From Fragilariopsis cylindrus CCMP1102 (lineage: Eukaryota > Bacillariophyta > Bacillariophyceae > Bacillariales > Bacillariaceae), in assembly GCA_900095095.1 (NCBI GenBank), contig FMBT01000543.1, positions 1 through 57,929 on the forward strand: 57,929 nt of DNA, in the 5' to 3' direction. Below the pieces are notes generated by a model, which ran no database searches, was not told where the DNA came from, and saw only the letters and a list, made by a program, of their open reading frames with translations. Position numbers and translations under genes: made by a program. Shown in pieces: positions 1-10,300 of the stretch. Each line of letters starts with the position of its first letter. Within the stretch, counting starts at the first letter, position 1.

Positions 1-1
1 T

Positions 2-385
2 ACTAGTCCGCCAATGAAATCATTTAAGGCAGCTATTGTGAATGCTGGATATAAAGTAAGTGGATACCACAAAGAACCAGGTGCGATAAAAACTGACGCA
101 CCTGGACACGTCATTTGGGATATAATGAGAGCATGGGTGGATAAGAATCCGCTTAAAAAGAAACCAGCGGAAGGTAGTGCAACATTTAAAATTCTTGCAA
201 TGGAACGTAAATTAACAGATGTTGATTTTACCACACCAAAGAAATCATGGATGAAGAAGGGAGAAAAGAAAATTACTCGTTTTCCACAAAATCCTGAAAA
301 GAATTGGGGACCTAAACGTGCAGCGACAGGTATTGTATCATCATCATCATCAAAACCCCGAACGATGAGACAGCAGTCATCCTGA
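2..385 (+). CDS. TRM1: tRNA (guanine26-N2)-dimethyltransferase, C-terminal end (partial)
   Basis: The frame is open from base 2, so the gene starts before the window and only about 127 C-terminal residues are seen. The segment around SFKAAIVNAGYKVSGYHKEP and the following TDAPGHVIWDIMRAWV match the conserved C-terminal part of the TRM1 family, which dimethylates G26 of nuclear-encoded and mitochondrial tRNAs using S-adenosylmethionine. The catalytic methyltransferase core is outside the window. The last about 50 residues are basic and Ser-rich and end at a TGA, typical of the variable tail of eukaryotic TRM1. The methionine at base 14 is internal and is not a real start. The family call rests on recognised motifs, not on a search. 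Confidence 0.85.
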   Translation, partial: TSPPMKSFKAAIVNAGYKVSGYHKEPGAIKTDAPGHVIWDIMRAWVDKNPLKKKPAEGSATFKILAMERKLTDVDFTTPKKSWMKKGEKKITRFPQNPEKNWGPKRAATGIVSSSSSKPRTMRQQSS

Positions 386-758
386 AAAACCACTTGAAGA
401 ATAAGAGTATTATAGTAGTTTTAAAAAAAGATGGATGGAAAACAGAAAGAAACTTGAGATAAATTATTAGAAAGACGATCTAGATATTTCTAGAACTATC
501 ACAGAATAACACATGAGGACAAGTCAAAAGATAATACGTTTCTACTTTTTGTTTTGCTCTACAATACAGTATGAAGTAGCGATAATATTTATATGGGAGC
601 TATAATTTCTTAATATCCTACTACAGTAGTAGCAGTAGTAGAGCTTTCGCAAATAAATAGTATACATTCATTTTTCTACTACGCGCCATGTCTTTTTCGT
701 GTGTCGCTCGTCTTTTGTATCCACATTTACGGTCTGATGATCGATGTTATCGTTATGA
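386..758. other. intergenic, convergent 3' regions
   Basis: AT-rich spacer between the 3' ends of the TRM1 gene and the minus-strand dioxygenase. It holds short GTAGTAG runs and no convincing ORF. Confidence 0.6.
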
Positions 759-1988
759 TTACGACGATTCTGTTGTTGATGTTGTTGTTGACGTTGACGT
801 TGACGTTGATGTTTGGATCGTTGCTGCCAATCTTTGTGTAAGATACTCATATGAATTAATGATTGGATATTTTGGTGGATTATCTGTATCATTGCAACAT
901 GTTTCTAAGCATTCTATATTAACATCCTTATTTACATTACAGAAAAATGCAATAGAATACCTTTCTGGTATAATAACGTCAATGATGTTGACCTTTACTT
1001 CACCTTCTTCTTCGTGGTTATCGTCGATGCCATGTACATTAGATATTGTTCGTGTAGTACAAGAATCTATTTCATCACGTGTGTATGTAGCAGTAGTATT
1101 AATAGTAGGTGGTGTTTCAACTTTATGTAATGTTGCTTTCAGTTTATCATTCGACCATCTCATTAACATATCACCAACATTCACAATAATTGAATTTGGA
1201 ACAGGTTTGACATCAATCCATTCTTCTTCACTTTCATTATTTGAGCGTCGTACCTTCAGTCCACCCACTTCATCTTGTACCAATAATGTTAATGCACCAA
1301 AATCTGTATGTGCATTACCACGTATATTACTATTACTACTATTAGCATTATTAGTATTACCGCCAGGATAATGCAATAAACGTAAATTTTCATGATGTTG
1401 ATTACATCTTTGTACTAAATAGTCACCATCGTCTGGTAATCCAAGACCTAGTCCAATATATTTCATTAATCTTAGATATAATTTATCCATTAAAGAAAAG
1501 TATTCATCAATTACATCATGAAAGTTAATACTATCGTCGTCATCGTTATCGTTAGATAAAGATGAATCGATAATATCCTGATCAGGCCAATTATTTTTAA
1601 AGATCTCATCGTCATCATTATTGTCGTCGTATCCTATATCCATTGTTTCTTTTTGATCGGGTGGAATAATAGTCACTGATGATAATGAATCACAATCACT
1701 GTTACTGTGGTCATACGTTTTATCATGAGTTTCCATTCCAGATGGTATATAACCACGATTTGATTTCGGTGATAAATATTTATATTTTAATTTTACTTCT
1801 AATGGTAAATCAAAAAACTGTTTCGATACCTTGAAGGTATTTGATATTAATTCAGAGGATATACCATGATTGATTATAGTACAAAATCCTATTGTTGTAA
1901 ATGCAGTTAATAATTCTGTAATAATTTCATCTTCCGAGGAATGACGACGATTTAAATCTAAATCAATTACAGGTATATCATTCATCAT
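759..1988 (-). CDS. 2-oxoglutarate/Fe(II)-dependent dioxygenase (isopenicillin-N-synthase-like)
   Basis: Intact 409-codon frame. The N-terminal part (NDIPVIDLDL, then GFCTIINHGI and FFDLPLEVK) matches the DIOX_N domain of plant-type 2OG oxygenases, and the C-terminal part is the double-stranded beta-helix core. Iron ligands are visible as H227-T-D229 (GNAHTDFGALTLL) and the distal H288 (LKATLHKVE). The 2OG-binding RxS is R343-Y-S345. Two acidic low-complexity inserts (residues about 90-160 and 295-335) and a Ser/Thr tail lengthen it beyond the usual about 330 residues. Members oxidise small molecules such as hormones and secondary metabolites, but the substrate here cannot be told. No targeting peptide is obvious, so it is probably cytosolic. 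It is divergent from the plastid gene at 2701. Confidence 0.88.
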   Translation of the reverse strand: MMNDIPVIDLDLNRRHSSEDEIITELLTAFTTIGFCTIINHGISSELISNTFKVSKQFFDLPLEVKLKYKYLSPKSNRGYIPSGMETHDKTYDHSNSDCDSLSSVTIIPPDQKETMDIGYDDNNDDDEIFKNNWPDQDIIDSSLSNDNDDDDSINFHDVIDEYFSLMDKLYLRLMKYIGLGLGLPDDGDYLVQRCNQHHENLRLLHYPGGNTNNANSSNSNIRGNAHTDFGALTLLVQDEVGGLKVRRSNNESEEEWIDVKPVPNSIIVNVGDMLMRWSNDKLKATLHKVETPPTINTTATYTRDEIDSCTTRTISNVHGIDDNHEEEGEVKVNIIDVIIPERYSIAFFCNVNKDVNIECLETCCNDTDNPPKYPIINSYEYLTQRLAATIQTSTSTSTSTTTSTTESS

Positions 1989-2700
1989 ACTTGTAGTAAT
2001 AGGACTCTAATAGTAGTAGCCTAGTTTCGCTGGTAGTATTCGGTATTCAGTATCTTAGCTATCAAATTGATTTGACAATTATACTAGATAGTTTTAATAC
2101 GCTCTCTCGCCTTGTAACGAATCGGTTGTTCGAACAGAATGAAGATGTTCTTCCCTCCTTTCTTTTCGTACTTGCTTGATCTACCACGAGAGGGCGAACG
2201 AATGATTTTGGCGTGATACTAGTAAGTACGGTGTCACAACAAAAAACCTAAGAATTCTCAAACAATGCAGATGATTTTGGAGTGACAAGCACACTTACAA
2301 AACCCGAGAAGAATTCAGAAGAAAAAATAATACGACTCACTTTTATACACAGGACTCGATACAGTCCCGGCATACTAACGGCACACGCGGCGTGCATGAT
2401 TGTTGATTGAACATCAATTAATTCTGAAGATTTTTTTTTTCATATCTGCCTTTTTTATATTGAAGTAACAGCTACTACATCCACATCTACGCTATCGTAC
2501 GACTCACTCAATACTACCTGGTACTGTAGTAGAGTGAGTCGCGAGTCAGTCATTGTTTCATGGTTCAGAAAAAGGTATCTTTGCGTTACCGCCCGCTAGC
2601 ATTTTATTTCACTTCTTTCTTGCTTCACAACAAGAAAAATAATCCTCGCTCAAAAGTACTACTACTCTTTCGAAAATATACCGACCAAATACTACAAACG
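1989..2700. promoter_or_regulatory. divergent intergenic/promoter region
   Basis: About 710 bp separate the start of the minus-strand dioxygenase from the plus-strand plastid gene, so it should hold both promoters. It contains a T-run at 2432 and scattered GTAGTAG or GAGTCG motifs. No defined element can be assigned. Confidence 0.35.
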
Positions 2701-2985
2701 ATGATGTCCACCACTGCTACTACTACTCGTGCTACTATCCTTTTTCTTTTCGTTGCCATTGTTGGAATGACGAATGCCTTCGCTCCTATTATTCGTCCAG
2801 CAACAAGTGCCAGTGCAAGTAGTGCTCTTCAACTTGGTTTCTTAAAAGATCTGGGTTTAGAAAAACCTAGTTGGTTACCAGATTTTGGTGGTAAAAAGAA
2901 AGAAGAAAAAGCACCAGCACCAGCATCGGAAGAAGCTAATGAGGAAGATGGGGAAGCACCAGCAGAAGAGACGTCGGAAGAATAA
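2701..2985 (+). CDS. small plastid-targeted protein with ASAF-type presequence
   Basis: The longer frame from 2560 has a basic N-terminus. I choose the ATG at 2701 because it directly precedes a signal peptide (hydrophobic ATILFLFVAIVGM) ending TNAFAP, the diatom plastid bipartite motif with Phe at +1. The processed protein would be only about 70 residues: a Ser/Ala-rich transit stretch, a conserved-looking segment LGFLKDLGLEKPSWLPDFGG, then a Lys run and a very acidic Glu/Ala/Pro tail. No family is recognised. The short amphipathic block before the acidic tail could bind a partner in the stroma or on the thylakoid. The frame, presequence and stop are seen, and the function is unknown. Confidence 0.7.
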   Translation: MMSTTATTTRATILFLFVAIVGMTNAFAPIIRPATSASASSALQLGFLKDLGLEKPSWLPDFGGKKKEEKAPAPASEEANEEDGEAPAEETSEE

Positions 2986-4490
2986 ATTTCTAATATACTT
3001 TTACTCATGAAATGAAAAGAAAAGAAAAGAAACACGGACGAGGAAGATGAAGAAGAGAAACAGCAACGACAATAACTAACAGTAGTAGCGTAGTAACAAT
3101 GATACATAAAGATTTTTTATTTTTAAAATGGAAATTACTGTCTCATTTCATGGACATATATAGCTAAGCATAGATAGTATAGTAAATCATTGTTATAAGC
3201 ACTACTCACTGTACGGTAGGACTCACTCTGATCTTAAAACATAAGAATCATTTAAATAGTAGGAGATTAGAGAGTGAAGGTTTTTCTTGTTTTTCTCCTG
3301 CTCCCCCCCCCCCTTTTTTTTCTTCATCGTATAACAAAGATCTACTATACTAGATTCAGATTCATTCCGACCTTGACCCCTTTCCTGGACCCTTTGACCT
3401 TGACTTGCCTTGATTCCCTCTACTAGTAGCCTACAGTAGCTAGTGACTGCTTCCAGCTCAACATACACAAGTGGATGAATGCGTCTCATGCCAATACGAT
3501 ACGATAAATACGATTTAATCTAATTCCAATTCCAATTCCAATTCAATTCATTCGAATGGAATACAGAAGCACATTTAAGTTGTAGTACGCAATGGAATAA
3601 ATAGAGAATCCTTGTTAGCTAGCGAGTATATTTTGTTTAAGGTTAGGCTGGTATAATACCTTGTTATACAGTACTTCAATTCCAATAGCGGTGTCGTACT
3701 AGCGGTATGTATTGTAAGGAGTACAGAGTACGTTCACCGAATATGCTACGGGTTATCAGTATCAGTATCGATAGATCGGTATCGACGGAATATCAGGAGA
3801 TACGTACATATATACATACATATATACATCATGCAGGAAGGTAAATACTGGCTACTTGGCATTAGTTTCATCGTTGAATATGGGGTTATCGAACTGGATG
3901 CACTAACGTTAATACCTGAAAAAAACTTTAAAGAGGCACTATAAGATTATGCTATATCCTAATAGTAATATTCAATAGTAGGTACTTTTTCCAAACTTAG
4001 GAGTAGTAAGATCTTCCTTTTTTTTAATGTTTTTTCCTATTTTATGGACTTTCTTATATTATTGTAATAATATATATGCATTGCATACATATATTATTAT
4101 ATTATTTATACACTCACTTCATTCACTTATATATATACTATTGATCTGATAATTCATTCGTTCACTTTTCTATTATTACTGATATATATTACTATTATTA
4201 TTATATTTTTTTGACACATAATGTTGTTACTATTTTTGCAAACAAGAAAAGAAGAAAAGGAAGAAACGAACAGGTTTCCATTCAATTCAATTCAATTCAA
4301 TCCATTTATGTCCTTAATTCTTTTTTAATTCTTCATTGTTCGCTCTCGTATGGACGTGGTATTGGTATTGTTGTTGTTGCTGTTGTTACTGTTATTTCGG
4401 TACGAATAATATGGTACGTATGATGTATGACCGACTGACCGATCATTATTTACTCCTAAACTAAAAACTTGCATACCAACCAATCAGGCC
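2986..4490. other. intergenic, simple repeats
   Basis: About 1.5 kb without a supported gene. It contains a C-run followed by a T-run (3305-3325), an (AATTCC/AATTC)n patch near 3520-3545, a second (ATTCA)n patch near 4281-4300, and AT-rich palindromic DNA near 4060-4200. Short ORFs here lack any family signature. Confidence 0.5.
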
Positions 4491-7333
4491 CTAAAAGTTC
4501 CTACAATTGAAAGCGTTATTGTTGTTGACCGTTTCAAAGGCACCGTAGTCTTGGTTCCTTACCAGGACATTCTCACAATTACTATTATCATTATCGTTGA
4601 AACCAGTATTAATATTGAACCTTTGGGTAATTCTATTTGGATTTGGATTTTGATTTCTTTCTCTAATTTCGATCGTAATACAGTTAGGAAGGCATGCAGG
4701 ACCGACATCCAGAATAACCGTATCATCCCTATCTCTGGGCAATTGTTGGTCGCCAACAACATCTATTTCTGGGAAGTCAGTTACTCCACACTCGTAAACT
4801 TTATAAGTCGGTCGAGGTGGATCTCTATTAGTCCTTGGGTTGGTAAAAAAGTCTTCGCAATAGTTAGATCGACGATTGTCAGTGCTTTGAGTTCCATTGT
4901 CGCACTCTTTTCTTGTGTACTTGAATCTGATTTGATTGACACATTGATTATTATCACAAACACAATTATTAATATTGTCATTGCGACGACAGCAAAAATT
5001 ATTGTTGTTGTTGATGTTGTTGGTGTCGGTCGGTAACCAATCTCCAGAACATTCGTCACGAGATTCGCAATTGTTCCGAGTGTTACATCTATTGTTAGTA
5101 CTGCACTGGCCGTTATTAATAATGTTCTCGCGACGACAGCATGCATTTCCATTATTCGATAACCAATCTCCAGAACATTCGTCACGAGTTTCGCACTTGT
5201 TCCGAGTGTTACATCTATTGTTAGTACTGCATTGGCCGTTAATAATGCCCGTACATCCAGCCAATGTACCATCAGGACTTGGTATCAAGACATTATCGAC
5301 TGAATAGATACCACCATTGGATGCTGAGAAGGCATTAATAAAAGTTGGTAGGTTTGCTTCAGTGTTACAAGTTCCCTGTTGGGCAAACGGGGAATTCCTT
5401 CGACATTGTGTTTCACTTGTACCGGCTCGAATCATTTGTATGGATCGGTCATCTCCACAAGAAAGTTGGGTGAATGGAATCACTCTATCCACAATGTGAT
5501 ACCCTATCAACCTTCTTAACCCAGAGTTATCTTGCTGCTGCAAGCCTCTTCCTCCAGCATTCTCCACTGCCTGATTTGCCGCATCAATACCAATCTGGGC
5601 TGCCTGATTTGCCGTAGCCTGGGCATTCTGCACTGCTTGATTTGCCGTAGCCTGGGCATTCTGCACTGCCTGATTTGCTGTATCCACCCCACCCTGGGCT
5701 ACCTGATTTGCATTCACCACTGCCTGATTTCCCGTAGCAAAAAGCCTGTTGTCACCAAACCTACGTGTCGGGCATTGTCCGAACAGCCTATTCCAGGCCT
5801 GATTGGTAGGGGCAAAAAGTGTCCTTCTACCATCACATTCATCTAAAAGTGAAGCGAAGCCACTCTCTCGTAATAATCGGCAAGTACAACTAAAAATACT
5901 GTTCTGTCCAGCACAAATAATATCTCCTGGAATATCGATAGAATAGAAAAGAAACATGATGATAATATATATTAGCAATGATAGATAATAACGATAACGA
6001 TGGAACGCGTTACGAAATAACGTGAGGTTACTCTTTACTTACTAATCGTTTCACCGCAGAAATCCGAACCATCAGGTGTTGGAAAAAAAGTAGAGCCACT
6101 GAAAGATGGCTCTTCACTACCTGATGGCTCTTCACTACCTGATGGTTCGTCACTACCTGATGGTTCATCAGTCGAAGACGGTTCTTCGGTTGGTTCATCT
6201 GTAGGTGACTTCGTCGGTGTACGTGTAGGGACAGGCGTTGGACGCCGTGAAGGTAGGGGGGTTGGACGCCGTGAAGGTAGGGGGGTTGGAAGCGGTGTGG
6301 GTTGAGGGGTTGGACGCTGTGTGGGACGAGGTGTACTGTAAAATTATGTTTTGATACAAGTGAGTGAGTGAGTGAGTAGATTGTGCATGGTGTGTACTTA
6401 AACTATAAATACTAGAACAATTTAATGGACATGGTAATGAGTACACTTACGGTGGATTACTTGGTGATGGAGTTGGAAACATTGTAGGCATAATGGTTGG
6501 TTTTGGCGTCGGATGCAGCGTGGGTCTTGGAGTTGGTAGCGGAGTTGGGTTAGACGTCGGCTTCAATTCAAATTAATTCAAGTCAAAGAACAAGAGAAAA
6601 TAATTTTAAGTCAGAGATGTTGTGTCATATAAAGTAAAAATACAGGGTATGTATCAAGCGTACACATTTTCGAAATGCAGCATGTTGTTGTAATAAAATC
6701 CTAAATGCTGTCCCATAATGGGGGGGGGGGGGGGGGTAACAATACAAAAATGCTTACCGGGCGAGTTGGTTGTGGGGTTGGTCGCTCTGTGGGGTATTTA
6801 CTGATGAATATATTGGATTAAGTTCATTTGGTGAGAGGAGACATAAAAAGTGAGAAGATTAAAAAAAAAGGACCAAAAGAAGAGTGCGAAGTTTCAAACA
6901 ACAACAACAACAAAAAGAAAGTAGTAATGGTGATGGAATGAATGTTTTCTTCTCTCTATTTCTCTCTCTCTCGCAGCAAAATAAATAACGACACAACACA
7001 TACATACCTAGGCATTCCGGTAGGCTTATTAGTAGGATGAGGACTTGGCCTAGGTGAAGGTTTGTGAGTTGGCATAGGCGAAGGCTTATTAGTAGGATGA
7101 GGACTTGGCCTAGGTGTAGGGTATGGACTAGGTCGGTGTGTTGGTTGCGGAGTTGGCATGGCCGTTAACGGTTCGTAATAATAAGAGTTTCCGTATGAGT
7201 GATGCAAATCTCGATGATCTTTATCGACTACTACATCATCCCTATGATTTTCGATATGACCAACATCAACAGCGTCACAGTTCACCACCAAGAAATAGGT
7301 CAGAACCAACGGTAAAACGTTGATTGCCATCAT
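4491..7333 (-). CDS. secreted Pro-Thr-rich FAS1 (fasciclin) protein with Cys-rich repeats, five exons
   Basis: Proposed exons, in transcript order: 7333-7008, 6800-6758, 6560-6451, 6335-6043 and 5926-4491. All are bounded by GT-AG, the phases join cleanly, and the total is 2208 nt (735 residues). Exon 1 encodes a signal peptide (cleavage likely after NCDA) and then a Tyr/His-rich stretch. Exons 1-4 carry PTPxPTxxPS repeats, ending in acidic EEPSGSDEPSGS copies. Exon 5 encodes a FAS1 domain: TLFAPTNQAWNRLF, then LIGYHIVDRVIPF and GGIYSVDNVLIPS. FAS1 domains mediate adhesion in extracellular matrices. The domain is split by an insert of ANQAVQNAQAT-type repeats. Two near-identical about 42-residue Cys-rich repeats follow (about residues 485-565), then a Cys-containing tail. 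A secreted or cell-wall location is inferred. The splice sites are my reading and need RNA support. Confidence 0.8.
5034..5245 (-). repeat. tandem Cys-rich repeat within the FAS1 gene
   Basis: Two copies about 126 bp apart, starting at the AACCAATCTCCAG block near 5035 and again near 5160 on the plus strand. They are almost identical over about 75 bp. Each encodes INGQCSTNNRCNTRN followed by CE(T/S)RDECSGDWL and a CCRR motif. The high DNA identity suggests a recent in-frame duplication. Confidence 0.75.
6719..6736. repeat. long G homopolymer in an intron of the FAS1 gene
   Basis: About 18 consecutive G between exons 2 and 3 of the FAS1 gene. Its length is likely uncertain in any assembly. 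Confidence 0.8.
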
Positions 7334-9377
7334 GTTGAGTTGAGAATTTCGCTCTCTATCTCTCCCTTTTAAAAAGCTACTACAAAAGTGTTTTGTTCCG
7401 AAAGAATTTTACTGTGTATGAGATAAGATGCAGATGGGGAGATATGAAAGAGATGGTACTGAAGAGTAACTTTTTGGCCAACGTCTTCGATCTTATTGAT
7501 CTTTTTCTTATTCATGCATGTCAATAAGAAAAAGCGAAAGCGAAAAATTAATAATGAGCGATCTCTTTACTTTCAGCGATTCAAAGTTCAACGGTTGTAT
7601 TATGGCAAAAAACAAAATAATAAGTTTACCTCGCTCGTCTCACAATATTTTTTGCTTTCAAAGAATACACAGTTCACGTAACTTACAACCAGTAATGATT
7701 AATTTAAAAAAATTAGACACTAAATGATTGTGGTCAGCTCTCCTCCTACAACAAAGATCAGGAAGAACAATACTTGTAGAATGACAAGGATCAAAAATCT
7801 TAACTGCTTAGTAGCATTTTGTTTATTCTGAGGGTAATTTGTAAGTGACACCACAGTAATGTGCCTGCTCCTGAAAACAAAACATCCTCATACTAGTATA
7901 GTATAAATTGAGATTGTTTCTATGCATTGGAGGTAGGTACCCGTATATTATGTACAGACGGCAATATATGTTTGTGACTTTGGTATTATTATAATACACA
8001 TCATAATAACGTCAACTTGTCATCATGTGGAATAAAAAGTGACATGTTCATAGCTTTCGTAGTATTGATTCGATTCCAACAACACATACTTGATTTAAGC
8101 TCAACAATAGAGATCTAATAGAGTGGACAAATAAGCATATAGTAAGAGATCAGTAATTAGACCTGATGAAATACTGTCTACAACACCAGTTGTAAAGAAT
8201 ACTACATGGTACTTTAGTTAGAGCTCTCATAGACATATTCTACTAATAACAGCTGCAGGCTGCAATATTTGGAATATTCTGGATTGCTAGTAGCCAGCAC
8301 CTCCTTGTGTTTGAGTGATGGTCTGCAATCTGCAGTTGGTGGGCAAATATCTGGCTGAAATGAGAGTGGAAGCAGTGCAAGTAAAATAGTGCCAAAGCAG
8401 CTGCTACTACTAACTAACTAGCAGGGGGGTGTTTGAGTACTAGAAAATATTGAATACTGCATAATATTATTGTTGTCAAAGATAATATACATAATATTGT
8501 TACTGCTGGAAGCAAAAGTAAGAGATAGACAAAGAAGTGCAGGATGAGAAAATAAAATAAAAGATAGACAAAGAAGTGGTGAGGAAGCTGACATTCTTGG
8601 TTTAGACACACCACAGAGCTACCAACATGTTGGCACCTAAGCAGTAGAAGAAATCTGTTCAGGAATAGATTTAGTTGGGTTCAGTCCTATAGTGATGACA
8701 GTGACAGTGATAGTGACAGTGGGAGTAACAACAATGCTACTAACTAGTAGCTCTGATAACTCTAGTTCTGGTGATTCAAAAGAAGAAGAAACAAGGTGAT
8801 GGAACTCATATTCTTGGTATAGACATAGCTACATCAGCATAATTATCAATGGCGTCAGTTCTCTGTGACAATGACTGGGCCAAAGGCACTTCTTCAGCAT
8901 AAGAAGACAAAGAAGTATTATCATAGTATGTTCCATTCTTTAGTGACAGTGAAAAGTAGTGACACACTACTTTAGAAACTCTAGTGATAGTTCTAGTTCT
9001 GATGATGAATGCAAGTACCATTTTTTAATTTGAAATACTTGATCTTGTTTTTGAAGTCTCCTCCAAAATGAGGGATGATCAAAGATTTAAAAAAAACAAG
9101 GTTCGTTTTGCAATGTGTCACTTACTCAATGTGTATGGTTGTTAGTTTTATTTGGATTAGATGATAAGTTTGATGACTATCATTACGACACCCAATCTTC
9201 CAGTAAATAGTCACCATGGGACACCAGCAGTATTACTGATATCCAAAGCAGTTAACAGTTCCATCTTTGTTTGTGTTTCATTCTCTTGCTTGCTACTACA
9301 TATATACACATGGTTGATGCTGCAGAGAAAACAATCAACTGGTGATGTGCCTCCTGGGTGGATTCACTTTGTTAGAC
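7334..9377. other. gene-poor intergenic region
   Basis: About 2 kb with no recognised gene. Two related stretches (about 8575-8620 and 8795-8850) share a GACATTCTTGG(T)TTAGACA-like block, and a (GTGACA)n-like Asp/Ser-coding patch lies near 8690-8730. Both look like decayed duplicated coding DNA, perhaps a dead mobile element, but no protein family could be assigned. Confidence 0.4.
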
Positions 9378-9522
9378 AGAAAGCTTGATGTTTGATGTTT
9401 GTTGCTATGACACGACATTTCAGTACAGGGACCTCGTATGTATGACGGGACAGAAATGGTTTTTGGTCACGGGTTGAAATTAGTGGGAGGGAGATTGTAC
9501 TAAGTGCCAACCACCCCTAATA
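9378..9522. repeat. dispersed repeat, copy A
   Basis: About 145 bp beginning AGAAAGC(T)TGATGTT and ending CCACCCCTAATA. It matches copy B at 13836-13979 in the same orientation with scattered mismatches and small indels. Copy B lies next to a gypsy integrase remnant, so both may be LTR or 3' pieces of that element. Confidence 0.75.
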
Positions 9523-9859
9523 AATTATATGGTGGTAGTACTTACTGTACGTGTGGGAAATTTGAAATAGGGAAAGCTACAATACAGTCTTACGTAAAAG
9601 TATACGCGATTCGCTTGTTTTTAGAGAAAGTATACCAAATAAGCATACTTTTCAAAAGTACCAGTGTGTACTTTCACTCACTAATTATACTGCAATTTTT
9701 TAGTACTGGGTTGTACTCAGTGAAATGTATACATATTTGAACAGCCCCTGGTATACTTTTCAGACATGTACTGGTTAATCTCCAGTACTATCATTCAGCG
9801 CAGAAAATTCAAAAAATTCATCGCGCTGCACAAAATTCAAAATTTTGCAGAGCAGTAGC

Positions 9860-10300
9860 TACAGTACTATTAGCTAATACAGTAGCTACAGCAGCTACAG
9901 TGTAGCTACAGTGTAGCTACAATAGCTACAGTAGCTGCAGTTGTAGCTACAATAGCTACAGTAACTACAGTAGCTACAGTATAGTAGCTACAAAAATAGG
10001 TTTTTTTCTCAATCAGTGCACAAAATTCAAATATTTCCACCGCAATAATTTGCTGCAAACTAGCTATGGTAGCTACTGCAGCTAAACCCGCCAGCTGAAC
10101 TACACTAGCTAAACTACTTCAAAGTACTGTAGCTACTGTAGCTACTGTAGCTGCACTCAGCACTCAACTAGCTAAACTACACAAGCTAAACTCCACTACA
10201 CTTTGAAGTACTGTATCTACACTTCACTAGCTACATATCACTAGCTACACTTCACTAGCTACACTTCACTAGCTACACTTCACTAGCCACACTTCATCTT
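9860..10300. repeat. AGCTAC-type and 14-bp tandem repeats
   Basis: A long array of imperfect TAGCTACAG units (9860-10000 and again 10060-10160) is followed by about five copies of a 14-bp unit CTAGCTACACTTCA (about 10215-10295). The array is self-complementary in places because AGCT is palindromic. No gene. Confidence 0.75.

Noticed and set aside
688..1371. 227-codon plus-strand ORF
   Set aside because: Antisense shadow of the 2OG dioxygenase, whose iron ligands and RxS motif are on the minus strand.
4211..4423. 70-codon plus-strand ORF
   Set aside because: Low-complexity composition over an (ATTCA)n repeat, no start context and no family signal.
8690..9388. Possible transposase remnant (Asp/Ser-rich patch and 75-codon ORF at 9161)
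   Set aside because: Translations in all frames contain many stops and no recognisable catalytic motif.
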